Positions 34,603-44,114 of a stretch of 64,000 nucleotides of DNA are shown here, one piece after another. Position numbers and translations under genes: made by a program. Origin of the DNA: Brevibacillus fluminis (GTDB taxonomy: Bacteria > Bacillota > Bacilli > Brevibacillales > Brevibacillaceae); the NCBI RefSeq assembly GCF_003710825.1, contig NZ_RHHQ01000012.1, forward strand, positions 124,001 to 188,000, read 5' to 3'. The notes beneath the pieces are model-generated. The model ran no database searches, was not told where the DNA came from, and saw nothing but the letters and a program-made list of their open reading frames with translations. Each line of letters starts with the position of its first letter. The first letter of the stretch is position 1.

Positions 34603-34619
34603 AACTGGTCTGACCGGTT
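34603..34619. promoter_or_regulatory. FadR-type GntR operator upstream of the permease
   Basis: AACTGGTCTGACCGGTT is a one-mismatch dyad that matches the E. coli FadR consensus (AACTGGTCNGACCNGTT) at all fixed positions. A further half site TTTGACCAAATT follows. FadR-subfamily GntR proteins bind TGGTC/GACCA half sites; no such regulator is encoded in this window. Confidence 0.55.
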
Positions 34620-34653
34620 TGACCAAATTGGAAAAGATGGGGGTAAGCAAACA

Positions 34654-36045
34654 ATGCAGACAGAGACGACAGTAACAGGCACAACCAGAGGTGCATCCTC
34701 CGCGCGCGAACTGAAACGCGTGCTCACGCTGCCATCGCTCGTGTTTTATGGAATTGCTTTCCTGGTTCCTACCTCGATTTTTGACATGTATGGCATCATC
34801 TCAAACACTACGCATGGCATGCTAAGCTTCACCCATCTTATTACGGCTGTGGCGATTCTGTTTACAGCCTACAGCTATGGGCGAATGGCGACCGCATTTC
34901 CGGTGTCAGGCTCTGCGTACACGTATGTACAGCGTGCGATCAATCCGTACATGGGGTTTTTGACCGGCTGGACCGTCATGATGGATTATTTGCTGGCGCC
35001 GATGCTTTCGTACATTTTTGCCGCCAACTACTTAGGTGCGCTTTTTCCCGATGTCCCACGGTGGATCTGGATCGTCGGGTTCACGGCATTCGTGACGACG
35101 GTGAGCTATATCGGTATCAATGTGACGGCATGGGTCAACAACGCGATTGTCATCGTCCAGCTGTCGATCATCGCTGTTTTCACGTTTTTTGTCTGCAAGT
35201 ACATTTGGGGCGGCGGCGGAACCGGGACGTTTTTTGATTCGTCCGTATTCCTCAACCTGCAGGAGCTGGCGAAGCCGGACGTAGGCTGGAGTGTGATTTT
35301 TACCGGCGCCTCGATATTGGTGCTGTCCTATTTTGGCTTTGATGCGGTCACGACTGTGGCGGAGGAAGCGATCGAGCCGAAAAAGAATGTGGCGCGTGCC
35401 GTCATGATCATTTGCGCAGGAGCCGGGGTGATGTTCACCTTAGTTTCCTACCTGATGCTTTTGGCATGGCCGACGGGCTGGAACGAATTCACCGATGTCA
35501 ACACAGGCTCACTGGCTTTGTTTCAAAAAATCGGGCTCAGTACATTGGCCGTCATTTATCCGTTTTTCACTGTGATCGGGGCGATCGCAGGCCCGTTGGC
35601 CGCACAGACGGCTTGCTCGCGCATGCTGTACAAAATGGGGCGGGAAGAAGTGCTGCCGAAGCGATTCTTCGGGTATATTCATCCGAAAACGGCTACCCCG
35701 ACCAATTGCATCCTGCTGATCGGTGCGGTTAGTCTGAGCGCTTTGTTTTTCGATTTACGCACCGCGATTTCGCTCGTGAACTTTGGGGCGCTGTTCGGCT
35801 GCACGTTTGTGAATTTGTCCGTCATCTTTCATTACTTTATCAAAGGGAAAAAGCGCGGGGGAGCCGACAGTGTGCGCTACTTGCTGGTACCCGCGATCGG
35901 AACTGTCATAACTTTGTTCTTCATTTACATGCTGGACGGCTATGCCAAAATGGCTGGCATTACCTGGCTTACCATCGGTCTGTTTTATTTGGCTGGCAGC
36001 ACGAAGTTTTTCCGCAAGCTTCCACCGAATTTGGGGCTGGATTGA
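34654..36045 (+). CDS. APC-family amino-acid/polyamine permease (PuuP/YfnA-like)
   Basis: 463 residues, about 12 membrane segments. LPSLVFYGIAFLVPTSIFDM stands where APC transporters bind substrate, and SYFGFDAVTTVAEEAIEP is the helix 6 region. The closest type I recognise is the putrescine importer PuuP-like group; direct proof of substrate is absent. SD GGGGGTAAG before the ATG. It is a single gene under a FadR-like operator. A PuuB-like FAD oxidase lies 8.7 kb away but not in the same operon. Confidence 0.8.
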   Translation: MQTETTVTGTTRGASSARELKRVLTLPSLVFYGIAFLVPTSIFDMYGIISNTTHGMLSFTHLITAVAILFTAYSYGRMATAFPVSGSAYTYVQRAINPYMGFLTGWTVMMDYLLAPMLSYIFAANYLGALFPDVPRWIWIVGFTAFVTTVSYIGINVTAWVNNAIVIVQLSIIAVFTFFVCKYIWGGGGTGTFFDSSVFLNLQELAKPDVGWSVIFTGASILVLSYFGFDAVTTVAEEAIEPKKNVARAVMIICAGAGVMFTLVSYLMLLAWPTGWNEFTDVNTGSLALFQKIGLSTLAVIYPFFTVIGAIAGPLAAQTACSRMLYKMGREEVLPKRFFGYIHPKTATPTNCILLIGAVSLSALFFDLRTAISLVNFGALFGCTFVNLSVIFHYFIKGKKRGGADSVRYLLVPAIGTVITLFFIYMLDGYAKMAGITWLTIGLFYLAGSTKFFRKLPPNLGLD

Positions 36046-36195
36046 GCAAAGAGTTCGGGAATTCAGTGGGGACGTGACCTCGGCATTGGCCGGGCCGTTC
36101 CCGCTTTTTCGTTTCTGGTGCATGTGCAACAAACACGATGGTTGAAAGTGGCTGACAATATAAGTAAAGTAGGGGTAAACGAACTGGAATGAGGG

Positions 36196-36660
36196 GTGTT
36201 TGTTCTGAATATTAAAATAGATGATTTGACTGGACCTGAAATAGCCGCGTTAATCGGGGAACATTTGCAAAATATGGCCCAGCATTCTCCGCCAGAAAGC
36301 ATACATGCCTTGAACCTCGACCGGTTGCGGAAACCGGAGATCACGTTTTGGAGCGCGTGGGAAGAGGGCGAGCTGATTGGCTGCGGGGCGCTCAAGGAGC
36401 TGGACGCCCTGCACGGGGAGGTCAAATCGATGCGGACGGCTTCCGCGCATTTGCGAAAAGGTGTCGCAGGTCGAATGTTGCAGCATGTGATTGAGGAAGC
36501 CAAGCGCCGCGGTTATCGGCGGCTCAGCTTGGAAACGGGCTCGATGGCTGCTTTCGAACCGGCAAGACGGTTGTATGCGAGCTTCGGATTTCATGAGTGC
36601 GGGCCGTTTGCCAATTACGTGCTAGACGAAAACAGCGTCTTCATGACGAAAGAATTATGA
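36196..36660 (+). CDS. GNAT N-acetyltransferase
   Basis: 154 residues. Acetyl-CoA motif HLRKGVAGRMLQHVIEEAKRRG near residue 90 (given R/QxxGxA), LSLETGSMAAFEPARRLYASFGF, as in the YsnE/phosphinothricin-acetyltransferase-like group. Substrate unknown. GTG at 36196 is adopted; the SD GAGGGG overlaps it closely, so the real start may be a few codons later (a CTG at 36205 is better spaced). Followed after 25 bp by glycerate kinase. Confidence 0.78.
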   Translation: MFVLNIKIDDLTGPEIAALIGEHLQNMAQHSPPESIHALNLDRLRKPEITFWSAWEEGELIGCGALKELDALHGEVKSMRTASAHLRKGVAGRMLQHVIEEAKRRGYRRLSLETGSMAAFEPARRLYASFGFHECGPFANYVLDENSVFMTKEL

Positions 36661-36685
36661 TACGCGAGCGAGCAGGGGGACGAAC

Positions 36686-37834
36686 ATGAAAATTGTAGTC
36701 GCACCCGATTCATTCAAAGGCTCGATTGCAGCCCGCGATTTGTGTGCCGCGATCCGCCAAGGCATCCTCACAGCTCGTCCCGATGCTCAGGTTGTCGAGC
36801 TACCGCTTGCAGATGGCGGAGAGGGAACGATGGAAAGCCTGGTCTATGCGACCAGAGGCGTCACGCAAAAGGTTCGGGTAAGTGATCCGCTGGGAAGACC
36901 GATCACTGCGGCTTATGGTGTTTTGGGCGACGAGAAGACGGTTGTGATCGAAATGGCGCAAGCGTCCGGGTTGCCGCTGCTTACTTGCGCCGAACGTAAT
37001 CCGTGGCGTACTACAAGCTTTGGCACAGGGGAGCTGCTGCTTCATGCGCTCGATGCGGGCTACCGACGTTTTATTATCGGGCTTGGGGGAAGCGCCACCA
37101 ATGATGGTGGAGCGGGCATGATGCAGGCGCTCGGCATCTGTTTGTATGATCAGAAGGGGGAGTTGCTCCCAGCAGGTGCGAGCGGGGGAGCGTTGGCACA
37201 GCTTGGCTCCATCGATCCGTCCGGGCTGGATGCCCGCTTGCAAGAATGCTCGTTCATCGTAGCGAGCGATGTCACGAATCCGCTGTGTGGACCGTCAGGC
37301 GCATCGGCTGTATTCGGTCCGCAAAAAGGCGCTACGCCCGAGATGGCGGCCCAACTGGATCAGACACTCATGCGGTACGGCGACATTCTTTTTGCTGAGC
37401 TTGGCGTAGACGTGCGGGAGCGTCCCGGAAGTGGTGCCGCAGGCGGGATGGGCGCTGCATGGATGGCATTTTTGCAGGCGGAATTCAAGCCGGGAATCGA
37501 ACTGGTCATGGAAGCGACCGGATTCGCGGAGCATGTCCGCGATGCTGACCTGGTTGTGACGGGCGAGGGACGTCTCGATTCGCAGACGCTGTCGGGCAAA
37601 GCGATTGCAGGCGTGTGCGCGCTCGCCCAAAAGCATCGCGTCCCAACGGTCGCCCTGTGTGGCGGCATGGAGCTGACCGGCGCGCAGATGGATCAGCTCG
37701 GCTTGACGGCGGCTTTTTCTATCGTACCGAAACCGTGTAGTATCGAGGAAGCCATGGTAAATGCAGCCCAATGGGCGACGGAGCGCGCCGAGCAGATTAT
37801 GCGCCTGCTGTCCATTCGCAAGACAGGTATATGA
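36686..37834 (+). CDS. Glycerate kinase
   Basis: 382 residues, GarK/GlxK family. Opening KIVVAPDSFKGSIAARDLC, DGGEGTMESLV, GLGGSATNDGGAGMMQALG, and GRLDSQTLSGKA. The enzyme phosphorylates D-glycerate (to 2-phosphoglycerate in GarK/GlxK). No glyoxylate or glucarate genes are nearby, so the source of glycerate is not evident. SD GAGCAGGGGGACG before the ATG. Confidence 0.92.
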   Translation: MKIVVAPDSFKGSIAARDLCAAIRQGILTARPDAQVVELPLADGGEGTMESLVYATRGVTQKVRVSDPLGRPITAAYGVLGDEKTVVIEMAQASGLPLLTCAERNPWRTTSFGTGELLLHALDAGYRRFIIGLGGSATNDGGAGMMQALGICLYDQKGELLPAGASGGALAQLGSIDPSGLDARLQECSFIVASDVTNPLCGPSGASAVFGPQKGATPEMAAQLDQTLMRYGDILFAELGVDVRERPGSGAAGGMGAAWMAFLQAEFKPGIELVMEATGFAEHVRDADLVVTGEGRLDSQTLSGKAIAGVCALAQKHRVPTVALCGGMELTGAQMDQLGLTAAFSIVPKPCSIEEAMVNAAQWATERAEQIMRLLSIRKTGI

Positions 37835-37840
37835 TATACC

Positions 37841-37897
37841 AAAAAAAGCATGTCCCTTCAAAGCCAAACAATTGGCGTGATGGAGCAATGCTTTTTT
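37841..37897. terminator. Bidirectional terminator
   Basis: AAAAAAAGCAT (37841-37851) with ATGCTTTTTT (37888-37897), A- and T-tracts on both sides and inner pairing GCCAA/TTGGC. It serves glycerate kinase and the facing VOC gene. Confidence 0.85.
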
Positions 37898-37904
37898 ACG
37901 TGTT

Positions 37905-38690
37905 CTAAGGAAGCTGCAAGCGCAGCGGAATGTCAGCTGCGAAGCCGGGCGTGTGATGGATGGAAAACGAATATCCTTCATGATGAAACGAGAGTGAGTC
38001 GTCGCTTGCGTGGAACGGAATGCTGTGAAGATAAAACCGTTCCTGCAGTTCATGAAGAAAAGAGAGGCTTGGCGTTCCGAATGCGATTTCGATTTTGGGA
38101 GGAACGGCTTTCATGTCGATCGGAAGCCATCGGCGATGGTGCCAGTTGGCGACTACATGTGCGGTTCCTCCGATAACAAAGTTGAAGAAGTCGCCGTCTC
38201 GCAAAGTTTTCAGCTGTAAATGGGAGCGCAGCCAATTGCGGAAAACGGGCACGCTAGCCACTGGGCAGCCGACCTCGCGCAAATATAAAATGTTGAGCGG
38301 CGTGTGCGGAACGAGGACACCATCCGCAACATACTCGTGCGCGATGATTTCGAGCAGGTTGCCGTCGCCATCGCGAAAATACAGATTCAATCGTCCGTTC
38401 TCGTCATCGATCTCCCGGCCATCCGGCCATGCCGCGATGAACAATCCTGATTGCTTCAGCCATTTCACCGATTCGTGAAATTGTTCATAGGGAACTTGGA
38501 AAGCGAAATGGACTGGCGCGAGCGGCTCATGCACTTCTTTGAACGTCAGCGAAGCATGTGGCGTGATGGCGAAGGTAATGTCTTGCCCCGTTTGTGCGAT
38601 GATGGGAAAGCCGAGCCGTTCCGCATAAACTTGCCGAACGCCTTGGATGGAAAGCGTCTGTAGCTTGAGTCCGGAAAAATGTGTAATCAC
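37905..38690 (-). CDS. Two-domain VOC-family protein
   Basis: 261 residues. Two glyoxalase/extradiol-dioxygenase-type modules: the first ends LYFRDGDGNLLEIIAHE (metal Glu), the second starts LNILYLREVGCPV with a GYSFSIHHTPG end. Family members include ring-cleavage dioxygenases and uncharacterised glyoxalases; function not assignable. It is followed at 30 bp by a DMT exporter gene in the same direction, so they may be co-transcribed (exporter first). Confidence 0.78.
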   Translation of the reverse strand: MITHFSGLKLQTLSIQGVRQVYAERLGFPIIAQTGQDITFAITPHASLTFKEVHEPLAPVHFAFQVPYEQFHESVKWLKQSGLFIAAWPDGREIDDENGRLNLYFRDGDGNLLEIIAHEYVADGVLVPHTPLNILYLREVGCPVASVPVFRNWLRSHLQLKTLRDGDFFNFVIGGTAHVVANWHHRRWLPIDMKAVPPKIEIAFGTPSLSFLHELQERFYLHSIPFHASDDSLSFHHEGYSFSIHHTPGFAADIPLRLQLP

Positions 38691-38719
38691 AGCAATTCCT
38701 CCCTACAGTGGCATTCAGG

Positions 38720-39667
38720 TTACTTGGAAAAAGAGACGCTGTTTTTTGCAGAGGCGCTGGTTTGTTTTCGGCCAAACCGGTTCGCCCCGACCACGCCGAT
38801 GATGATCAAAGCTGCCCCGATCACATGGTACAGTGACACTTCCTCGCCCAAAAAGATTGCGCCGGCTGCCAGCGAGACGACCGTCGACAAGTTCGAGAAC
38901 ACGCTCATTTTCGCAGCCTCGATTTTGGAAAGGACATAGTTGGCGATCATGGACGTCACCAAGGAAGACATAATGCCCAAATACAGGACAGCGATGACAA
39001 ACTGACCGTTGGCCAGCGGCGTGAAAAATTGTCCCATCGTCCCGGTTGCGATATGTTTGCCAACCGATACGAGCAGAAATAAGACAAAACCGAAGCCCAT
39101 CATGACATAGCTCAATTCGGATGGCGTAAATTGCTTGGAAAGCGAGCGCGACTGTACATTGTAGCCGGAGATGGCGAAGCCGGACAACAGCAGGAGCACG
39201 ATGCCTCCGATGTGAGTAGGATCGATGCTGCCTCCTTGCATGATGAAGATGAACAAAACGCCGAACACGGATAGGAGGATGGACAGCTTCTGCATGAGAT
39301 TGGTTTTTTCCCGCAGGAACAGGGAAGCCAGGACCATCGTAATCACAGGCGTGAGAGCAATCAAGATCCCCCCTTCGGCAGATGTCGCATGCAACAGTCC
39401 GAATGTTTGCAAGGTAAAGAATGAGGTGGGGTACAGCAGCGCGAGCACAAGCAGGGAGCCAAGCGGCTTACCGCGGTAATTCAGCTTGATATGGCCGGTG
39501 AGCACAGGGATGGACATCACCAAAAAAGATGCGATGAAGCGGAAAGCCAATGTATCAAGCGGATCAGCGGCTGCCAGCGCATTTTTGGTAAACAGGAATG
39601 AAAAACCGATGATGAGGGCGTTCGTGATGGCAAAAACGTAGGCGAGCCCCAGCCCTTTGTTGGTCAT
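38720..39667 (-). CDS. EamA/DMT-family exporter
   Basis: 315 residues with ten predicted membrane helices in two EamA repeats (first about 10-145, second about 165-300). Typical phrases GFSFLFTKNALAAADPLD and GAIFLGEEVSLYHVIGAALIIIGV. Such proteins export amino acids, nucleosides or drugs; the substrate is unknown. SD TAGGAGG eight bases before the ATG. Confidence 0.88.
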   Translation of the reverse strand: MTNKGLGLAYVFAITNALIIGFSFLFTKNALAAADPLDTLAFRFIASFLVMSIPVLTGHIKLNYRGKPLGSLLVLALLYPTSFFTLQTFGLLHATSAEGGILIALTPVITMVLASLFLREKTNLMQKLSILLSVFGVLFIFIMQGGSIDPTHIGGIVLLLLSGFAISGYNVQSRSLSKQFTPSELSYVMMGFGFVLFLLVSVGKHIATGTMGQFFTPLANGQFVIAVLYLGIMSSLVTSMIANYVLSKIEAAKMSVFSNLSTVVSLAAGAIFLGEEVSLYHVIGAALIIIGVVGANRFGRKQTSASAKNSVSFSK

Positions 39668-39970
39668 AATGGAATCCTCCTAGAGAAAGGTTACGTTCTG
39701 GAATTTATTGTACAATCTGCGCCAATTCGTTTCATCGGCAGATAGTCGCTGCTTCTCTACAAAAATAGTCCACCCCTGTTGCAGGGTGGTCTTACGACTA
39801 TTGGCTGATTTGTTTTCTAAGCCTGCGTACGGAAGTCTGTCTCCTAAGGCATCGTGAGAATTGTGTCTTATTCGGGAACGATTGGGGGAACCAGTTGCAT
39901 TGTGGTCTGCAGAAGTGTAGGTTTACGAAGGAGATAGAAAAAGCGCTACAGATTGAGAAAGGGGATCTAG
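39668..39970. other. Divergent intergenic region with nested inverted repeat
   Basis: No gene. AATAGTC (39764-39770) and GACTATT (39796-39802) enclose CCACC/GGTGG, forming a compact cruciform-like element without a U-tail. Confidence 0.45.
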
Positions 39971-40612
39971 ATGAGAAAGCACTTTTATACGCTGATGCTG
40001 GCGGTGGCTGCCGTCTTCATCGGTTATTCTTTCTACACAAATTTTATCCATGATCCCCAGGCGACCGCCTTCCTCGGACACAAGGTGACGCTGAAGCGGC
40101 CGATCAATCTGCCTGTGTGGCTGACTGTGATGGAAGTTCATATTGTGTTCGCGTGTGTCGCGATGGTGTCAGGCGCGCTCAACTTCCCCAGCCGCATCGT
40201 CCAAAACCACCGCAAGTTCCACAAATTCAACGGCTACCTGTATGTAGCCTCCGTGGTGATCGTCGACCTGACCTCAGGGTATATGGCGCCCTTTTCAACC
40301 GGTGGTAAAATCAACAGCGTGGCATTCAATCTGCTCAATGTCATTTGGCTGGGGATGACGATCGCTGCGATCGTACAAATCAAGCGAAAACAAATCGACA
40401 AGCACCGGAAATGGATGGTTCGCAGCTACGCGTTTTGCTATACAAACATGTTTATCCATCTCATTACGTTCGTCTGCCACAACGGATTCGGCATGGCGTA
40501 CGAAACAAGCTATACGATCGGCGTTTACGGCACGATCCTGCTCTTGCTCGTAATCGCCGAAATCGTCCTGAGAACAGTCTATTGGCACCCTAAGGGACGA
40601 TTGCGGGCGTAG
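39971..40612 (+). CDS. DUF2306-type membrane protein (1 of 2)
   Basis: 213 residues, about six helices. Conserved basic/His segment HRKFHKFNGYLYVASVV and a later DKHRKWMVRSYAF, where His residues in helices resemble cytochrome-b-like or DUF2306 proteins. Function unknown. SD GAAAGGGGATC. It converges with a paralogue on the opposite strand, overlapping it by 23 bp. Confidence 0.7.
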   Translation: MRKHFYTLMLAVAAVFIGYSFYTNFIHDPQATAFLGHKVTLKRPINLPVWLTVMEVHIVFACVAMVSGALNFPSRIVQNHRKFHKFNGYLYVASVVIVDLTSGYMAPFSTGGKINSVAFNLLNVIWLGMTIAAIVQIKRKQIDKHRKWMVRSYAFCYTNMFIHLITFVCHNGFGMAYETSYTIGVYGTILLLLVIAEIVLRTVYWHPKGRLRA

Positions 40613-41225
40613 CGGCGGATTTGCGGACGTACCATTCCGCGACCAACAGGTTGGGCACCCAGCAGATCCACGCGATAGCCGGATAAAAGGATGCGAACGC
40701 GCCAACTCCCCAAATAGCAAAGCAGATTGGCATCCAAAGGCGGAGCGTGACTCCGGCGAGCGTGAGGGCGTAATTGCGAAGCATCCATTCGCGATGGGCC
40801 TTCACGTTTTTTTGCTTGATTTGTTGATAGGCGGCGTAGCCCGTGTACAGCCACAAAACGGAGAGCAGGAAAAAGCCGCTCGCCGCCATGAATCCGCCTG
40901 ACGCAGAAAATGCGAGGACAGCGCCCGCCAACCCGCCGAGCAGTACGGACACAAGGTATGCTTTCCCTAACGACCGATGAAGGGAAAGCCGTTTTTCGCG
41001 CAGCTTCGCGGAAAAGAGAAACGGGCCGGTGACCAGAGCGAAGGCGCTAAAAGCGATATGCAGATACAAAAATGTGTACCACGATGGCTGCAGCGGGCCC
41101 GTACTATTGATTTTCACGTTGACCAGACCGGCCTTGTCGACGCCCACCACGAGGTATTGGACAATGGAGTACGCGCTGATTGCGAGTGCAAAGAAAAGAA
41201 TAATGGTCCAAATGATTTTTTTCAT
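40590..41225 (-). CDS. DUF2306-type membrane protein (2 of 2)
   Basis: 211 residues, about six helices. The same layout as the facing gene: LSLHRSLGKAYLVSVLLGG corresponds to HRKFHKFNGYLY and NVKAHREWMLRNYAL to DKHRKWMVRSYAF. The start at 41225 is preferred over 41252 because GAAAGG is then spaced correctly. Convergent with its paralogue and overlapping 3' ends, so the two coding ends constrain each other. Function unknown. Confidence 0.72.
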   Translation of the reverse strand: MKKIIWTIILFFALAISAYSIVQYLVVGVDKAGLVNVKINSTGPLQPSWYTFLYLHIAFSAFALVTGPFLFSAKLREKRLSLHRSLGKAYLVSVLLGGLAGAVLAFSASGGFMAASGFFLLSVLWLYTGYAAYQQIKQKNVKAHREWMLRNYALTLAGVTLRLWMPICFAIWGVGAFASFYPAIAWICWVPNLLVAEWYVRKSAATPAIVP

Positions 41226-41308
41226 GATTTCGACCTTTCTATCATCAGGCATATAGGATAAATTTTACAGGAAGATAGAGGCGTGCACAAATGATTCTCC
41301 AAGGAAAG

Positions 41309-41346
41309 AAAAAGCCCAGCCTTGCAAACGCGAGGCTGGGCTTTTT
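41309..41346. terminator. Terminator of the aspartase gene
   Basis: AAAAAGCCCAGCCT (41309-41322) with AGGCTGGGCTTTTT (41333-41346), a perfect 14-bp stem with A/T tails on both sides. Confidence 0.92.
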
Positions 41347-41365
41347 ACGGTTATTGGCGATTCGA

Positions 41366-42787
41366 TTAATCGCGGAACAAGAGCGATTTGCCTGCAATCC
41401 CCGGATGAGTCATCTCATACGGATCGAGGATCAGGTCGAGTTCTTCTTCCGTCAGCACGTTATTCTGCAAGCACAGCTCACGCACGGATTTACCGGTCAA
41501 AATCGCTTCGCGGGCAATCCGAGCTGCAACCTCATAGCCGAGATGCGGATTGACGGCGGTGATGATGCCTGCGCTTTTTTCCACATAAGCCTTGAGAACC
41601 TCTTCATTAGCAGTGATACCGTCGAGGCAGTTTTCCTTGAACACGTGGAACACGTTGTTCATCATGCTGATCGATTGCAGCAGGTTGAACACGAGCACCG
41701 GTTCCATGACGTTCAGCTCCAGCTGTCCGGCTTCGGACGCGAGGCAGATCGTATGGTCGTTACCGATCACCTGGAAGGCAACCTGATTCACAACCTCTGC
41801 CATGACCGGATTGACTTTACCCGGCATGATTGAGGAGCCTGGTTGACGCGGCGGCAGGTTGATTTCGCCCAAACCGACGCGCGGGCCGGAAGCCATCAGA
41901 CGTAGGTCGTTGGCGATTTTGGACATGTTGATCATGCAAACCTTCAGTGCAGCGGACACTTCCGTATAGGCGTCCGTATTTTGGGTGGCATCGACCAAAT
42001 CTTCTGCACCAGTGATGGCGAAACCGCTGATTTCAGCAAGGTGGACCACTACATTTTCGATATAGCGCGGATCGGCATTGAGGCCAGTACCGACAGCGGT
42101 TGCGCCCATATTGACTTCATACAGGTGCTGACGGCTTTGCTGGATTCGGAGGATATCGCGGGAAAGAACCTTGCGATACGCTTCAAATTCCTGGCCGAGA
42201 CGGATTGGCACCGCATCCTGCAAATGCGTACGGCCCATCTTGATGACATGGTCGAACTCTTTCGCCTTCTGCGCAAACGCGTCGCGCAATATTTCCATTG
42301 TATGTAACAGCTTCTCCAGCATGGAAAGCGTCGCCAGATGGATGGCTGTCGGGAATGAGTCGTTAGTCGATTGGGACATGTTGACGTGTGTATTCGGGCT
42401 TACTTGGAAATAATCGCCCTTTTCAAAACCGAGAATTTCCAGTGCACGGTTGGCAATGACCTCGTTGGCGTTCATGTTGATCGAGGTACCCGCACCGCCT
42501 TGAATCGGATCGACGATGAATTGCTCATGCCAGCGTCCAGCGATGATCTCTTCCGCAGCGGAGACAATTGCTTGTCCAATCCGCTTGTTAAGCTGGCCTG
42601 TTTCCATGTTGGCCAGTGCAGCTGCTTTTTTCACGATCGCCATTGCATTGATCAGCGATTCATGAATCCGGTAGCCTGTAATCGGGAAGTTCTCGATGGC
42701 ACGCAGCGTTTGCACACCGTAATAGGCATCTTTCGGCACTTCTTTTTCTCCGAGAAAATCCTTTTCGATCCGTTTGGTTGCTTCCAT
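41366..42787 (-). CDS. aspA: Aspartate ammonia-lyase
   Basis: 473 residues of the aspartase/fumarase superfamily. The signature GSSIMPGKVNPV is present, with GRTHLQDAVPIRLGQEF and TGYRIHESLINAM. The last, with the N-terminal FLGEKEVPKDAYYGVQTLRA, is typical of AspA over FumC. It deaminates L-aspartate to fumarate. The start is chosen with GGAG upstream of the second ATG. The neighbourhood of a cyanophycin/aspartyl-dipeptide system 2-3 kb away may be metabolically useful but is not an operon. Confidence 0.9.
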   Translation of the reverse strand: MEATKRIEKDFLGEKEVPKDAYYGVQTLRAIENFPITGYRIHESLINAMAIVKKAAALANMETGQLNKRIGQAIVSAAEEIIAGRWHEQFIVDPIQGGAGTSINMNANEVIANRALEILGFEKGDYFQVSPNTHVNMSQSTNDSFPTAIHLATLSMLEKLLHTMEILRDAFAQKAKEFDHVIKMGRTHLQDAVPIRLGQEFEAYRKVLSRDILRIQQSRQHLYEVNMGATAVGTGLNADPRYIENVVVHLAEISGFAITGAEDLVDATQNTDAYTEVSAALKVCMINMSKIANDLRLMASGPRVGLGEINLPPRQPGSSIMPGKVNPVMAEVVNQVAFQVIGNDHTICLASEAGQLELNVMEPVLVFNLLQSISMMNNVFHVFKENCLDGITANEEVLKAYVEKSAGIITAVNPHLGYEVAARIAREAILTGKSVRELCLQNNVLTEEELDLILDPYEMTHPGIAGKSLLFRD

Positions 42788-42859
42788 GTGACACATCTCC
42801 TTAGAGTATTTTGAGGTAACTGTTTCTTCGAAGGAACGATGGTTCGGTCGATGGTATAG

Positions 42860-42873
42860 TGAAAACGATTTCG
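42860..42873. promoter_or_regulatory. Possible cre site in the aspA promoter region
   Basis: TGAAAACGATTTCG fits the inner cre pattern TGNAANCGNWNNC, 73 bp upstream of aspA, between outer arms AGTGAA/TTCACT. Its outer W positions do not match. Confidence 0.35.
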
Positions 42874-42920
42874 TTCACTCCTACCATCCTACCACAGTTT
42901 TCAGGATGTTTCCCATCATC

Positions 42921-43020
42921 TTGACACTCCCCATGCTTAAAAGTAGGGGATTCTTGGGTAGTCCCTCCTAACGGTGGGAAATTCACCAAGCTCTCCCTGT
43001 GTGTCCCACAGTTCAGTTGG
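42921..43020 (-). ncRNA. IS605-type right end and predicted TnpB guide (omega/reRNA) scaffold
   Basis: The 100 bases after the tnpB stop fold into hairpins: GTGGGA/TCCCAC, and near the tip CCCCTACTTTTAAGCATGGGG. They end in TCAA (42924-42921 on the minus strand), the cleavage tetranucleotide of IS608-type right ends. In TnpB systems this region plus the tnpB 3' end is the guide RNA scaffold, and the guide is read from the flank just below 42921. The RNA is inferred, not observed. Confidence 0.6.
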
Positions 43021-44112
43021 CTATGCCAACAGCCGAAGTCCCTCTTGCTCAATATTGAAGGCAGCGTTTTGGTCACGATCATGTTGCACACCGCAGTTTG
43101 GACATGTCCATTGTCGCAAGTTCAGGTTTTTCACGTCTTTGTTGCGATAGCCACAGTTAGGGGTGGAACAGAGCTGGCTAGAAGGGAAGTGTTTCCCGAC
43201 AATAGAGATTGTTCTGCCATACCATTGCGCCTTATACTCCAGCATCGTCCGAAACATAGACCACGAAGCATCTGCAATGGATTTTGCTAACTTGTGGTTT
43301 TTTACCATATTTTCTACTTGCAAGTCTTCCAAACAGATCACTTGGTTTTCGTTGACTAGCTTGGTTGACAGCTTATGTAGAAAATCGTTACGGGTATTTG
43401 TAATTTTTTCATGGAGTCGAGATACTTTGATACGTGCTTTGTCACGGTTTTTACTGCCTTTTTGTCTACGAGAATGAACCCGTTGCCACTTTGCTAGTTG
43501 TTTTTCATACTTACGATAGTATTTGGGATTATCCACTTTCTCACCAGTAGAGAGGATGGTGAAATCCTTGATACCAAGATCAACTCCAACTGTCTGTTCG
43601 ATTTCTGGTAGTGGCTGAATCTCTGTTTCACAAAGAACAGATACAAAGTATTTACCTGAAGGATGACGTTTGATCGTAGCTGATAGGATACGTCCCTCAA
43701 CTTCTCTTGATTTAGCAAATGAAACCCATCCAAGTTTCGGGAGTTTGATACGATTTCCTTCCACTTTGATGTTCATTTTGCATGTGTAGGATTGCTTTGG
43801 ATTCTTCTTGCTTTTGAATTTGGGATAGCCTTTTTTCTCCTTGAAAAATTTATTGTACGAGGAATCCAAATCTTTCAAGGTGGATTGCAGGGCAGTCGAA
43901 TCCACTTCTCTCAACCATTCGATTTCCTTTTTGAGTTGTGTGAGTAGAGCGGAACAGTCATTGTAATTCAGCGTTTTCTTTTCTTGTTCGTAAGCCTCTT
44001 TTCGTTTCACAAGAAAGTGATTGAATACAAAGCGAGTACATCCGATTATCTTGTTAATGAGTGTCGCTTGTTCTCTGCTAGGATATAGACGAAATTTGTA
44101 CGCTCTGTGCAT
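43021..44112 (-). CDS. tnpB: TnpB, RNA-guided nuclease of an IS200/IS605 element, intact
   Basis: 363 residues from the ATG at 44112 (two more if the upstream TTG is used). RuvC residues are complete: Asp in [10 protein letters not shown], Glu in CLEDLQVEN and Asp in [10 protein letters not shown]. Four zinc-ribbon cysteines (CSTPNC and CPNC) are present. The N-terminal [14 protein letters not shown] is the standard wedge/recognition start. No stop or frameshift. TnpB proteins cut DNA at targets next to a TAM and help keep the transposon. The partner transposase gene just upstream is broken, so the element should not move by itself, while TnpB could still be active. Confidence 0.95.
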   Translation of the reverse strand: MHRAYKFRLYPSREQATLINKIIGCTRFVFNHFLVKRKEAYEQEKKTLNYNDCSALLTQLKKEIEWLREVDSTALQSTLKDLDSSYNKFFKEKKGYPKFKSKKNPKQSYTCKMNIKVEGNRIKLPKLGWVSFAKSREVEGRILSATIKRHPSGKYFVSVLCETEIQPLPEIEQTVGVDLGIKDFTILSTGEKVDNPKYYRKYEKQLAKWQRVHSRRQKGSKNRDKARIKVSRLHEKITNTRNDFLHKLSTKLVNENQVICLEDLQVENMVKNHKLAKSIADASWSMFRTMLEYKAQWYGRTISIVGKHFPSSQLCSTPNCGYRNKDVKNLNLRQWTCPNCGVQHDRDQNAAFNIEQEGLRLLA

Positions 44113-44114
44113 AT

